A stretch of DNA of 64,000 nt from Desulfovibrio piger ATCC 29098 (GCF_000156375.1 NZ_DS996354.1:1-64000), one strand, 5' to 3'; numbered from the stretch's first letter, positions 17,991 through 26,962 are shown. Program-made: numbers and translations. Notes: a model not told the origin generated them from the sequence alone.

Positions 17991-18267
17991 CAGGGGACCG
18001 GGCCCGAAGTCCTTGGGGAAGGCTGGGGACTATAGCCATGCAGGGCGAAAGGGAGTACCATCCACAAAGCTCGAAGTTCCCTGTCTTCGGCTTATGATGT
18101 ATGTGGACGTCCGGCCCGGCCTGTTTCGCGCGCATGGGGGCAGCCGTTTGTGATGGCTGCCTGCTGGTCATCTCTTTCGGAGAGGGGCTTCGGCAGGGCG
18201 GACCAGGAAAAGGGCCCACGGGCGCATGGGGGATCGCTACCGGCAATGCAGACAAGGGGGTGCCCGG

Positions 18268-19278
18268 ATGCAGCCTGCCTCTCTGACGGACGATGCGAAA
18301 AAAAGGAAAGTCGCGGAACTGACGCGTCTTTTTTTGCATAAGCACTACTGCGAGAACGATACGGAGCTCCTGCTCTCCCATCTTGATGATGCGTTCAGCT
18401 GGTTCGGTGCCGGAGAGCATGAGTACGCCGTCGAGCCGGAGACCGTCGTCAAAACGTTCAGGACCTTCGCGGGCAAGGTACCCCGCTGCGAGATAGGCGA
18501 GGAGCGGTATGATGTCATCCGGCCCATGCCGGGCATGTTCATCTGCACGGGCATGCTCTGGGTCGCCACGGCTCCAGATTCCGGCATCTGTCTGCGCGTC
18601 CACCAGCGCGTCACTATGGTGTTCCGCTGGACGGCGCAGGGGCCCCGCTGCTGTCATCTCCATCTTTCCAATCCTTACAGCGAAATGGACGCGAGCGACA
18701 GCGGATTTCCTGAAAAGATGGCTGAGGAGTCCCGCCGGTATCTTCAGGAACAGATCGAGCTCCAGAAAAGGAAGATCGCCGAGCAGCACGAGGTCATCGC
18801 CCATATGTACGTGGAGGATCTTTCCACCGGGCTGTATAACAGAAACAGGTACAACCAGGTCTGTGACGCCCTGTCCGGAAAGGATTGCGGCAGCCTGGGC
18901 ATCGCCTACTTCGACCTGAACGGGCTGAAGAAGATCAATGACCTCCAGGGCCATCAGGCCGGTGATGCCCTTATCCGCCGCACAGCGGAGTGTCTCCTCC
19001 GGGCCTTTGGCAAAAAGGCCTACCGCATAGGCGGTGATGAGTTCATCGTCATCGATCGCGAATCCGGCCGGGAGGCTTTCGAGGCCTGTGTCCGTGATGC
19101 GCTCCGGGCCATGGAGGAAAGCCGTATCTCCATTTCCTGCGGCACGTCCTGGCGCGCTGAACATGGCAGTATCGACGAGCAGATCAACGAAGCTGACAAA
19201 AAGATGTATCTGGCCAAGCGGGATTTCTACGCCTGCAAGGAGCATGACCGCAGGCACTGCTGGCCGGAACCGGACTGA
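18268..19278 (+). CDS. Diguanylate cyclase with an NTF2/SnoaL-like N-terminal domain
   Basis: A 336-residue soluble protein. Residues about 1-145 form an alpha+beta domain of SnoaL/NTF2-like character (ending CCHLHLSNPYSEM). A coiled-coil linker (about 150-185, EEQIELQKRKIAEQHEVIAHMY) leads to a GGDEF domain with an intact active site YRIGGDEFIVI. I see no RxxD inhibitory site five residues before GGDEF, so product inhibition may be absent. No membrane segments, so the signal sensed is probably cytoplasmic. ATG 18268 is the likely start. It would make c-di-GMP from two GTP. Confidence 0.85.
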   Translation: MQPASLTDDAKKRKVAELTRLFLHKHYCENDTELLLSHLDDAFSWFGAGEHEYAVEPETVVKTFRTFAGKVPRCEIGEERYDVIRPMPGMFICTGMLWVATAPDSGICLRVHQRVTMVFRWTAQGPRCCHLHLSNPYSEMDASDSGFPEKMAEESRRYLQEQIELQKRKIAEQHEVIAHMYVEDLSTGLYNRNRYNQVCDALSGKDCGSLGIAYFDLNGLKKINDLQGHQAGDALIRRTAECLLRAFGKKAYRIGGDEFIVIDRESGREAFEACVRDALRAMEESRISISCGTSWRAEHGSIDEQINEADKKMYLAKRDFYACKEHDRRHCWPEPD

Positions 19279-19404
19279 TCCGGGAATTTTTCATTTTTGC
19301 CCGCAGGGCGGGGCTGTCCGAGGGAGGCTACGCCTTCTCCATGGCGGCCGATGCGTCTTTTCCGGCATTCTTTTATTTTTTTGAAAAATTCTTTTGCTAA
19401 ACGC

Positions 19405-19433
19405 TTGACTCCGTGAGCTGTTTTCTATACATA
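19405..19433 (+). promoter_or_regulatory. Promoter of the tRNA-Arg gene
   Basis: TTGACT (19405-19410), a 17-base spacer and TACATA (19428-19433), 12 bases upstream of the mature tRNA 5' end. Confidence 0.6.
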
Positions 19434-19445
19434 GCTTCTCACGAC

Positions 19446-19522
19446 GCGCTCGTAGCTCAGCTGGATAGAGCAACAGGCTACGAACCTGTAGGCCAGGAGT
19501 TCGAATCTCTTCGGGCGCACCA
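19446..19522 (+). tRNA. tRNA-Arg (anticodon ACG)
   Basis: A full cloverleaf of 77 bases including an encoded CCA. Acceptor GCGCTCG pairs with CGGGCGC (one G-U). The anticodon stem ACAGG/CCTGT carries loop CTACGAA, so the anticodon is ACG, read as ICG, decoding CGU, CGC and CGA. The T loop is GTTCGAATC-like. A terminator follows 11 bases on, so it is a single-gene unit. Confidence 0.97.
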
Positions 19523-19532
19523 TGCAAATTCA

Positions 19533-19562
19533 GGCGATCAGTTTTACTGGTCGCCTTTTTTG
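19533..19562 (+). terminator. Terminator of tRNA-Arg
   Basis: Stem GGCGATCAG/CTGGTCGCC (one G-U) with a short TTTTA loop and six Ts. Confidence 0.88.
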
Positions 19563-19772
19563 CTTTGTGTAATGGCGTTGTCAGGGACCTGTATCAGTGC
19601 ATCCGGCATCCTTTCGCGCTGTGCCGCAAAGCACGAGAGGGCCGTTTGTCAGAGCTCTTTTCAGGCCGCGGGCTCTGTGCTACAAGGCAGACGTCGGCCC
19701 GGGCCCGTCTTCCCGGACAGGTCAGAGCCCCCCGCAACGTGCATACGCACATCTCAAGGAGGAAAACAGCCC

Positions 19773-19946
19773 ATGGAAAATAAGGTACTGGAAGTCCTGG
19801 TCAATGCCGGCAAGCCCCTGCGTCCTGGTGATATCGCCAAGGAACTGGGGGTGGACTCCAAGGAAGTCAGCAAGGCCATTGCCGAACTGAAGAAGGAAGG
19901 CAAGGTCATGTCGCCCAAGCGTTGCTACTACGCTCCGGCGGAATAA
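19773..19946 (+). CDS. Small stand-alone winged-helix (MarR/ArsR-fold) protein
   Basis: Only 57 residues and all of it one winged helix: MENKVLEVLVNAGKPLRPGD begins the first helix, DIAKELGVDSKEVSKAIAELKKEG is the helix-turn-helix, and KVMSPKRCYYAPAE the wing. Excellent ribosome site (AAGGAGG, 17 to 10 bases before the ATG) and a strong terminator after it support a real gene. It lacks any dimerisation or ligand domain, so it may dimerise through the fold or serve a partner protein. Target unknown. Confidence 0.85.
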   Translation: MENKVLEVLVNAGKPLRPGDIAKELGVDSKEVSKAIAELKKEGKVMSPKRCYYAPAE

Positions 19947-19968
19947 TCCCTCGCAACGTCGCGTATGA

Positions 19969-19999
19969 AAAAGGGCGGGCCCGAAAGGGTCCGCCCTTT
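19969..19999. terminator. Terminator between the small winged-helix gene and plsC-like gene
   Basis: AAAGGGCGG..GAAA..CCGCCCTTT stem of about 13 pairs with a short mismatch; A-run on one side and T-run on the other suit both convergent genes. Confidence 0.8.
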
Positions 20000-20033
20000 G
20001 TGTATCGACCGCCTGCCGCGCAGAGGCACACGG

Positions 20034-20855
20034 CTAGGCGTTGACGCCGTCTTCCTTGCGCCAGCGGGCCAGATGGGAGCTGATGAAATCGCAGATGAAG
20101 GCCTGCTCCTCGCGGCCATTGCCGTGGATGTCCATGGGCGCGGCAAACTTGTACCGTACCGGCAGGCCGCTCTTGATGGGGCCCAGTTCCTTGAGCTTTT
20201 TCCCCGTGCCCCAGGCATCGGTCTTGAGGGCCAGCGGCACCACGGGCACACCGGCCTTGCGGGCCAGCTTGACCCCGATGGTGTTGAAGTGCTGGGGATC
20301 GAAATCCGGGGTGCGGGTGCTCTGGGGGAAGACGATGATGGAGATACCTTTCTTCAGGCGTTCCACGCCGCCTTCCAGCACGGCGGTCAGGTCTTCGCGG
20401 GGATTGGTGCGGCCCACCACGATGGGATCGCGGGAACGCATGACGGCCCCGAAGACGGGCAGGCTGACTAGGCTCTTTTTCACCACGAAGGTCACGGCCC
20501 GGTGGGGCCGGATGATGCCGGGCAGCATGAAGGTCTCCAGCGTGCTCATGTGGTTGGCCACGAAGACGCAGGGGCCGCGCGTGGCGGAGATGTTCTCCAT
20601 GCCTTCGATGCTCACCGGGCAGCCCACGCGCTCGATGAGCTCCGTCACACGCAGGCTGGCGTGGACCCAGGCGCTGTCATCACACAGACCTTTGGCGGCT
20701 TTGCGGCACAGCCAGAGCACGGGGCCCGCCAGCAGGCTGCTATAGAATTTCAGGGCCGGGAAACGGGCGGGAGCGCCCAGCTGCGGGGCCGTGCTGACAT
20801 AGGTGGAAAGATCGCCGAACGGGGCCTCTACGACCCCTTCTTGATACTGCTGCAT
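20034..20855 (-). CDS. PlsC-type lysophospholipid/1-acylglycerol-3-phosphate acyltransferase
   Basis: A 273-residue acyltransferase of the LPLAT family, expected on the inner-membrane face and transferring an acyl chain to a lysophosphatidate-like acceptor. Motif I reads NHMSTLE, i.e. H-x4-E in place of the usual H-x4-D. The block that is normally EGTRS reads FPQSTRT. The following region VPVVPLAL is the usual motif IV. One hydrophobic segment (about 38-55) may bind the membrane. The start overlaps the rarA stop (TGATG). The altered motifs suggest a side branch of the family; the substrate is uncertain. Confidence 0.82.
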   Translation of the reverse strand: MQQYQEGVVEAPFGDLSTYVSTAPQLGAPARFPALKFYSSLLAGPVLWLCRKAAKGLCDDSAWVHASLRVTELIERVGCPVSIEGMENISATRGPCVFVANHMSTLETFMLPGIIRPHRAVTFVVKKSLVSLPVFGAVMRSRDPIVVGRTNPREDLTAVLEGGVERLKKGISIIVFPQSTRTPDFDPQHFNTIGVKLARKAGVPVVPLALKTDAWGTGKKLKELGPIKSGLPVRYKFAAPMDIHGNGREEQAFICDFISSHLARWRKEDGVNA

Positions 20856-22081
20856 CAGGATTCTTCCGTTTTTCTGATTTTATGGATCTTGCGCCACCAC
20901 TGGCTCAGGCGGGCTTCGTCGCCCATGTCGCGGGGCTGGTAAAAGCGTCGTCCCACGAGCTCGGCGGGCAGGTAGTCCTGCTCCACCCAGCCGTCGGGGT
21001 AATTGTGGGGATATTTGTATTCCTTGCCGTAGCCCCATTCCTTTTGCAACTGCGTGCTGGCATTGCGCAGGTGCAGGGGCACGGGCCGCGCTCCGTTGTA
21101 TTTGACCTCGCGGGCGGCGGTCAGATAGGCGGCATAGCTGCTGTTGCTCTTGCGGGCCAGGGCCAGATAGACCACCGTTTCGGCCAGAGGGATGAAACCT
21201 TCGGGCATGCCCACGAATTCCACGGCCTGCTGGCAGGAAACGGCCAGGGGCAGGGCATTGGGGTCGGCCAGGCCCACATCCTCCGAGGCGGAAAGGATGA
21301 GACGGCGACAGATGAAGCGCGGGTCCTCGCCGCCTTCCAGCAGGCAAGCCAGATAATACAGAGCCGCGTCGGGATCGCTGCCGCGGATGGATTTGATGAG
21401 GGCCGAGGCCAGCTCGTAATGGCTGTCGCCGTCCTTGTCATGACGCATCATGACTTCGGGCAGGGCCGACTTGAGCTGCTCGGGCTCGCGCATCTCCTCG
21501 GGCAGGGAAGCGGCGTATTCCACCAGGTTGAGCAGGGTACGGGCATCCCCGTGAGCCGCGGCGGTGATGATGTCCAGCACCTCGTCGCCAAGCGTCACGC
21601 CCGTCTGTTCGGCACCGCGCCGGGCCAGTTCCATCAGTTCCGAGCGTCCCAGGGGGCGCAGGCGCAGCACGTGCAGGCGCGAGAGCAGCTGCCGGGTGAC
21701 GCTGAACGACGGGTTCTCCGTCGTGGTGGCCAGCAGGGTCAGCTCGCCCGATTCCACCAGCGGCAGGAAAAAATCCTGCTGCGCTTTGGAAAAGCGGTGC
21801 AGTTCGTCGAGCACCAGGATCTCGATGCCGTTGAGGGAACGGCGCAGGTGCTGCAAGCCCGCTTCCGGCGCGCTGAGACGCAGATAGGGGCGCTTGCGGG
21901 AACGTGCCAGCAGCAGGGCCAGTGTGGACTTGCCGCAGCCCGGCGGGCCGAAAAGCAGCAGGCTGGGCAGGCGCTCCGCCGCCATGAGCGACTTGAGACG
22001 GCTTGCCAGATGGCTCTGCCCGAGAAAAAGATCGGGATCGTCGGGGCGCATGCGCTCCGGCAGGGGCTTCTGTGCGGTCAT
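20855..22081 (-). CDS. rarA: Replication-associated recombination protein A (RarA/MgsA AAA+ ATPase)
   Basis: A 408-residue clamp-loader-like AAA+ ATPase acting at stalled forks. N-terminal MRPDDPDLFLGQSHL matches the family. Walker A is GPPGCGKST (about 45-53), Walker B ILVLDELHRF, sensor 1 TTTENPSF with the RarA-typical ATTENPSF form. The C-terminal region has the conserved LPLAVSCQQAVEFVGMPEG and YKYPHNYPDGWVEQDYLP. Length is slightly short of the E. coli protein but all domains are present. Lies between rsmE (9 bases upstream) and the plsC-like gene. Confidence 0.93.
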   Translation of the reverse strand: MTAQKPLPERMRPDDPDLFLGQSHLASRLKSLMAAERLPSLLLFGPPGCGKSTLALLLARSRKRPYLRLSAPEAGLQHLRRSLNGIEILVLDELHRFSKAQQDFFLPLVESGELTLLATTTENPSFSVTRQLLSRLHVLRLRPLGRSELMELARRGAEQTGVTLGDEVLDIITAAAHGDARTLLNLVEYAASLPEEMREPEQLKSALPEVMMRHDKDGDSHYELASALIKSIRGSDPDAALYYLACLLEGGEDPRFICRRLILSASEDVGLADPNALPLAVSCQQAVEFVGMPEGFIPLAETVVYLALARKSNSSYAAYLTAAREVKYNGARPVPLHLRNASTQLQKEWGYGKEYKYPHNYPDGWVEQDYLPAELVGRRFYQPRDMGDEARLSQWWRKIHKIRKTEES

Positions 22082-22090
22082 GGCTGTCCT

Positions 22091-22828
22091 TTATTCCGCC
22101 GGATCCGCCAGATGGGAGGCCCACCAGTGCAGGCCTAGGCACAGGGTAGCGGCGGTCTCGCAACGGAGCACACGGGCCCCCAGGCTGACGAAGGTGAACT
22201 GCGCCGCCCGCAGGCTGTCCAGCTCCCGCTGGGAAAAGCCGCCTTCGGGACCGATGACGTACACGGTGGTACCGGGGCGTCCGGCCAGCCGGGGCGTGAG
22301 CATGTTCACGGTGTCCTGCATCTCCCAGGGCAGGATGCGGCAGTCGACAGTGGCGGCGCGGCGGACCAGTTCGTCCACGCCGCCGGTCAGGGCCTCCACC
22401 TGCGGCAGCCAGGGATTGCCGCACTGTTTGGCGCCGGCGATGAGCTGCCCCCGGCAGGACTCGGCGGCGTCGGCGGGCAGTTTGCCCTGGCTGTGATCGC
22501 CCTGCCAGAGCCAGATGGCATGGGCGCCCAGCTCTACGGCCTTTTCCATGAAGAAGCCGCGGCGCACGGCCTTGCTGAAGGCCAGCGCCATGACGGCACG
22601 GGATTCCGGCGCGGGGGCCATCTGTTCTTCCTGCAGGATAAGACGGGCCTTTTTCTTGGCGGTCTCGGCGATGGCGAAACGGCCGCTGCGGCCCTGGCCG
22701 TCGAGCAGCAGGACTTCCTCGCCCGGGGCCAGTCGCAGCACCTGGACCAGATGCTTGGCTTCCTGGCCTTCCAGCCAGAGATCGTGGGCCCATTGTTCGG
22801 GAGGAAGATAAAAGCGGTGCAGACTCAT
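22091..22828 (-). CDS. rsmE: 16S rRNA (uracil-1498-N3)-methyltransferase RsmE
   Basis: A 245-residue SPOUT methyltransferase that methylates U1498 of 16S rRNA with SAM. An N-terminal PUA-like domain (MSLHRFYLPPEQWAHDL) and the C-terminal knotted SPOUT domain are both visible; the SAM-loop reads YVIGPEGGFSQRELD and the end LGARVLRCETAATLCLGL. Its start overlaps the stop of the upstream unknown gene (ATGA), so the two are coupled. Confidence 0.93.
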   Translation of the reverse strand: MSLHRFYLPPEQWAHDLWLEGQEAKHLVQVLRLAPGEEVLLLDGQGRSGRFAIAETAKKKARLILQEEQMAPAPESRAVMALAFSKAVRRGFFMEKAVELGAHAIWLWQGDHSQGKLPADAAESCRGQLIAGAKQCGNPWLPQVEALTGGVDELVRRAATVDCRILPWEMQDTVNMLTPRLAGRPGTTVYVIGPEGGFSQRELDSLRAAQFTFVSLGARVLRCETAATLCLGLHWWASHLADPAE

Positions 22829-24543
22829 GATGCGTTGGATCCTTTTGCCGTCCGCGCGCGGCGCACGGCCTTGAAGCCGTCCTGCAGCGAGACGAGACGG
22901 CCGTAATTCTTGCGTATCTCCAGACCGGCCTTGGTCAGCCGGGACTCGGGAGGTTCCATGTAGGTGCGGCGCAGGTAGGCATCGGAAAGGATGCGTTCCA
23001 CGCTGTCCACGATGCCGTCCACCAGTGCCGGGAAAAAGTTGACGATCTCGAATTTCAGGTCCGTCAGCAGTTCGAGGGCCTCGCGCATCATCTGGCGGTA
23101 GCCCATGCGGCCCACCTTGGCCTTGCGCTGGGCCAGGTCCTCGAGGATGCGGACGCGCCGTGCCTGCTGGATATAGCTGAAGCGGGTGCAGACCTCGCGG
23201 TGCAGCTCGCGCATGTTGCTGAAGGCATCGTCATTGTCCGGCGAATAGAGGTAGCCGTTGAGCACACGGCTGACCTTGGCGAAAAAGTCGTCGCTGTAGC
23301 CTATCATGCGCCGCTGGTGCTTGGTGAGCCAGGCATAGAGGAACTTGAGGCGCTTCTCGTCGGTATCGGTGTTCTCCACGATCTCCGTGCGCTTGAAGAC
23401 GATGCGGCCGGTATACTCGCCGCGCACGATGTCGTTGAGGCGCAGGAACATGTTGGAGGTATCCTTGATGATGTTCAGGCCGGGCAGGGGCGCGCCGGTG
23501 AGCGGATGCAGGATCTCCTGCCAGGCCACGGACAGGGCGCGGTCCTGCTGCACGTTGCTGGCATCGAAGCGGTGCTGCCGGTAGGTGACGCGGATGATGA
23601 CGACCCGGCGGTCACGGTCCAGGAAGTAGCCGCCCTTTTCCAGGGTCTCGAGAGCCTCTTCCTGGTCCTCGTCCACGGAGATGAGGGCGATCTTTTCCAG
23701 CAGGGGATAGCGGGTGCTCTGGCCCGTGGACGTATAGGTGGTGATGGTACGGTCCGTCTGGCCCAGGACGCGCAGCATGAAATGCTCGCCCAGCTTGTGC
23801 AGCTTGCGGGCAAAGAGCGCGCTGGAGGTGCGGCGTTCCGAGACGATGGGGAAACCGTAGAGCTCCATCAGGTACTGGTAGACGAACATGCGGTTGCGTT
23901 CGTAGATCTCGCTGTCGCCGTAGACGAATTTGCCGATGCGCATGCCGAAGCGCTTGAGCTCGCTGTCGATGTCCGACGGGAAGGAGGCGAAGACCCCGGC
24001 CAGATGGAACTGCCGGTCCGCATCGAGGGCGAGCACCTGGGCCCTGTCCATGGCCAGCAGATAGGGCATGAGCGAGGGGTAATTGTCCAGGATCACGGTG
24101 TCGGCATTGGCGAACTGCTGGCGGAAGATGTCCTGGTGCATGCGCGGCAGGCGGGATGCCAGGGTCTGCACGTTGCGGGCAAGGACCTGGTTTTCCAGCG
24201 GGCAGCAGGCGCCGTCGGCTTCCATGACGATGGGATGCAGTTTGTCGAACTGGAAAGTCTCGGAAAAATAGTCCAGCTGGCGGGCAAAGGCCACCATGGA
24301 GAAGCCCGGCAGGTCCTTGTATTCGAACATGTCGTTGTCGAACGAGGGCAACAGCTCGCGGCCTTCCACCAGCGGATAGTTCTTGTGTTCCTGGTAGGGC
24401 TTGACCAGGCAGAAGCGGATATGCACGGCATCGAGGAAGCGCTTGAGCTCGTCAAGACGCGCGATGACGACCGGCTCGGATGTCGTATAGGCATCCTGCC
24501 AGTGAAAGCCGTCCTTGCTGAAGATCTCCTGCCACTTGATCAT
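22825..24543 (-). CDS. Conserved-looking 572-residue cytoplasmic protein of unknown function
   Basis: No family recognised. No signal peptide or membrane helix; the composition is that of a folded soluble protein rich in Arg, Asp, Phe and Tyr. It is probably mixed alpha/beta for about 1-400 and mostly helical after that (RELHREVCTRFSYIQQARRVRILEDLAQRK). Stretches with low variability such as PIVSERRTSSALFARKLHKL and IIKDTSNMFLRLNDIVRGEY may be landmarks. ATG 24543 has AAGG at good spacing; the TTG two codons earlier is less likely. It is first in a unit with rsmE, rarA and the acyltransferase and overlaps rsmE by 4 bases. Confidence 0.75.
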   Translation of the reverse strand: MIKWQEIFSKDGFHWQDAYTTSEPVVIARLDELKRFLDAVHIRFCLVKPYQEHKNYPLVEGRELLPSFDNDMFEYKDLPGFSMVAFARQLDYFSETFQFDKLHPIVMEADGACCPLENQVLARNVQTLASRLPRMHQDIFRQQFANADTVILDNYPSLMPYLLAMDRAQVLALDADRQFHLAGVFASFPSDIDSELKRFGMRIGKFVYGDSEIYERNRMFVYQYLMELYGFPIVSERRTSSALFARKLHKLGEHFMLRVLGQTDRTITTYTSTGQSTRYPLLEKIALISVDEDQEEALETLEKGGYFLDRDRRVVIIRVTYRQHRFDASNVQQDRALSVAWQEILHPLTGAPLPGLNIIKDTSNMFLRLNDIVRGEYTGRIVFKRTEIVENTDTDEKRLKFLYAWLTKHQRRMIGYSDDFFAKVSRVLNGYLYSPDNDDAFSNMRELHREVCTRFSYIQQARRVRILEDLAQRKAKVGRMGYRQMMREALELLTDLKFEIVNFFPALVDGIVDSVERILSDAYLRRTYMEPPESRLTKAGLEIRKNYGRLVSLQDGFKAVRRARTAKGSNAS

Positions 24544-24658
24544 GTGCAACCTTACCCGATTCTCTGTAAAGAGTAACTGCTTTTGTGGGGAATTTCCAGA
24601 GGCGCCCCCGGTATTTGTCGTTTTTGCCCGCCGGTCCGCCGGTGCGGACGAAAAGCTG

Positions 24659-24687
24659 TTGCGGGCGCTATGCGGCTTTGGTACACT
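24659..24687 (+). promoter_or_regulatory. Promoter of the GAF-mreB operon
   Basis: TTGCGG (24659-24664), a 17-base spacer and TACACT (24682-24687), some 55 bases before the GAF start codon. Confidence 0.55.
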
Positions 24688-24742
24688 TCCGTGCGTCAGT
24701 CCCGGAGCTGTTGCCCGGGCCCACCATCAAACGCGTACCGAC

Positions 24743-25777
24743 ATGACTGCCAATACTCTTGAACAACACATCCTCAGCATCGTCTGCAGTGTTTTCGATG
24801 CCTACTCCGCCGTCCTTTTCCTGCCCTCCGAAAATGGCGAGGAGCATTATCTCGCGGCTTCTTTCAGCCTTGGCGAAGGGGTGGAGCAGGGGGCCATGCT
24901 CTCTTCGGGGAGCCTGGTAGACTGGATCATCCGCAACCGCCAGCAGATGCTGGTCCCCAATTTCGACCAGCACAAGCACAAGCTCGGCTATTACCGGGAA
25001 GGCGAGGAAGCCGGCATCAAGGCATTCATGGGTTGTCCCGTGCCCACGGGCGGCGCCCTGTGCGTGGACAGCAAGCGGCAGTATTCCTTTACTGACAGGG
25101 ACTACAAGCTGCTGCAACTTTTTGCCGAGCTGGTCTCCCGCCAGCAGGCCAGCAAGGGCCGGCAGGAGATGGCCGGTGACATCCCCCGCTATTTCGCCGA
25201 GCTGGCCGTGATTCAGGAGCTGCGCTTCCGCTATCGCCGCTGGTCGCAGTTCATCCAGAACTATGTGCGCACCATGGTCGATGCCACGGGCTTCGACTAC
25301 TGTGCCTTCGCTTCGGTGGACGTCCCCGGCGAGAGCTATTGCGTGGAATGTGAATCCGCCCGTCTGGTGCTGGAGAACGGCGAACCCATGGTCCTGCCCG
25401 TGGGCAGCGGCATCGCCGGCTGGGTCTTCAGCAACGACCAGCCCGTCATCAACGAAGGGCTGGAAGGCGCTCCGTCCACCATGCTGTTCGGCAAGCTGCC
25501 GGGCATGCCCGATTTCCAGGCCATCATCTGCCTGCCCGTACAGATCAACAAGAGCACGCGTGGCGTGCTGTGCCTGGCCCATACGTCCACGCGCAGCATC
25601 GACGAGTCCCTGCGCTCCTTCGTGCGTCAGGCCGTGGACCACCTGGCGCTGTTCCTCGAAAATCTGTACCTGCGGGTGCGTCTGCGTTCCCTGCTGCCGC
25701 AGGGCACGGTCCACAGCCAGGGCCCCCGCCGTTACGATCCTGATACCGCTCCGGTGCCGCCCGTCAAGAATCCTTAA
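24743..25777 (+). CDS. Tandem GAF-domain protein
   Basis: A 344-residue soluble protein with two GAF-like sensor domains (about residues 8-140 and 160-310) and no output domain. The first has CPVPTGGALCVDSKRQYSFTDRDYKLLQLFAEL, the second VGSGIAGWVFSNDQPVINEG and ICLPVQINKSTRGVLCLAH. ATG 24743 is chosen from the domain boundary; its ribosome site is poor, and the upstream in-frame codons are low-complexity. It ends three bases before the mreB ATG, so the two are very probably co-transcribed; a role in sensing linked to cell shape is inference only. Confidence 0.8.
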   Translation: MTANTLEQHILSIVCSVFDAYSAVLFLPSENGEEHYLAASFSLGEGVEQGAMLSSGSLVDWIIRNRQQMLVPNFDQHKHKLGYYREGEEAGIKAFMGCPVPTGGALCVDSKRQYSFTDRDYKLLQLFAELVSRQQASKGRQEMAGDIPRYFAELAVIQELRFRYRRWSQFIQNYVRTMVDATGFDYCAFASVDVPGESYCVECESARLVLENGEPMVLPVGSGIAGWVFSNDQPVINEGLEGAPSTMLFGKLPGMPDFQAIICLPVQINKSTRGVLCLAHTSTRSIDESLRSFVRQAVDHLALFLENLYLRVRLRSLLPQGTVHSQGPRRYDPDTAPVPPVKNP

Positions 25778-25780
25778 GCC

Positions 25781-26806
25781 ATGCTGTCCCGATTTTTCAG
25801 CAGGTTCCTGACCCAGGACATTGCCATGGATCTTGGTACAGCCAACACGCTGCTGTACACCAGGAAGCATGGCATTTTCATCAATGAGCCCTCGGTGGTG
25901 GCTGTCGACGCGTCCAGCCGCAAAGTGCTGGCCGTGGGGGCCGCCGCCAAGGAGTACCTGGGCCGCACGCCCCAGAACATCTGCGCCATACGCCCCATGA
26001 AGGACGGCGTCATCGCCGACTTCGACATCACCCGCGAGATGATCGCTCATTTCGTGGGCAAGTGCATCTCCGGCCTGCGTCTGGTCAAACCGTCCATGGT
26101 GATCTGCATCCCCACGGGCATCACCCAGGTGGAGAAAAAAGCCGTCATCGATGCGGCCATGCTGTCGGGAGCACGTTCTGTGTCCCTGGTGGAAGAACCC
26201 ATGGCCGCGGCCATCGGGGCGGGCATGCCCGTGCAGGAGCCCCTGGGCAACCTGGTGCTGGATATCGGCGGCGGCACCAGCGAAGTGGCGCTCATCAGCA
26301 TGACGGGCATAGCGGTCTCGCAGTCGGTACGCGTGGCCGGTGATGCCATGAACCTGGCCGTGCAGCATTACCTGCGTGAGGTCTTTCGTCTCGAAGTGGG
26401 CGAGAACACGGCGGAGAACGTCAAAAAGATCCTTGGTGCGGCCCTGCCCCAGAACAACAGCCTGCGGCTGGAAGTGTCCGGCAAGGATCTGGTCTACGGC
26501 GGCCCCCGGGTGGTGACCGTGACCGAGGGCGACATCTGCGAGGCCCTGCACGATCCCGTCCAGGCCGTGGTGGATACCGTGCTGCGCGCGCTGGAGAAGG
26601 CGCCGCCGGCACTGGCCGCCGATGTTTACGACAACGGGCTGCTCATGGCCGGAGGCGGGGCCCTGCTGCGCGGTCTGGATCAGTGTATCGCCCGGGCGAC
26701 GCATCTGAAGGTCACGGTGGACAAGGATCCCCTGACCACGGTGTTGCGCGGGACGGCCCAGGCCATGTTGTACCGCGAGGATTACGAAGGGATTTTCATC
26801 AATTAG
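25781..26806 (+). CDS. mreB: Rod-shape actin homolog MreB
   Basis: A 341-residue bacterial actin that forms membrane-bound filaments directing lateral wall synthesis. Phosphate-1 loop DIAMDLGTANTLLY, phosphate-2 LVLDIGGGTSEVALIS, adenosine motif MAGGGALLRGLD, and the central LVEEPMAAAIGAGMPV are all intact. The N-terminal MLSRFFSRFL can serve as an amphipathic membrane helix. Unlike many loci, mreC and mreD do not follow; an inositol-phosphatase gene does. It may be a second, stand-alone MreB in this genome. Confidence 0.95.
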   Translation: MLSRFFSRFLTQDIAMDLGTANTLLYTRKHGIFINEPSVVAVDASSRKVLAVGAAAKEYLGRTPQNICAIRPMKDGVIADFDITREMIAHFVGKCISGLRLVKPSMVICIPTGITQVEKKAVIDAAMLSGARSVSLVEEPMAAAIGAGMPVQEPLGNLVLDIGGGTSEVALISMTGIAVSQSVRVAGDAMNLAVQHYLREVFRLEVGENTAENVKKILGAALPQNNSLRLEVSGKDLVYGGPRVVTVTEGDICEALHDPVQAVVDTVLRALEKAPPALAADVYDNGLLMAGGGALLRGLDQCIARATHLKVTVDKDPLTTVLRGTAQAMLYREDYEGIFIN

Positions 26807-26962
26807 GACAGGGACGGGCGTCTGCCCTGGTTCTTGCGGCCGTGGCGCGTGCCATGCCAGAAGGGCGGGCGTGTTTTCGGCCGGGATGGCCGCCGTGCGT
26901 CCTGTCCTCGCAACTGCCGTGCGCCCCTGCCGGGCAGGGGGCCGGTCTTGGGATATCGTTTC

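Noticed and set aside
18000-18110. Possible c-di-GMP riboswitch before the GGDEF gene
   Set aside because: Some GEMM-like words (CAGGGCGAAAGG) but the core CGCAAAGCC and the paired stems are missing.
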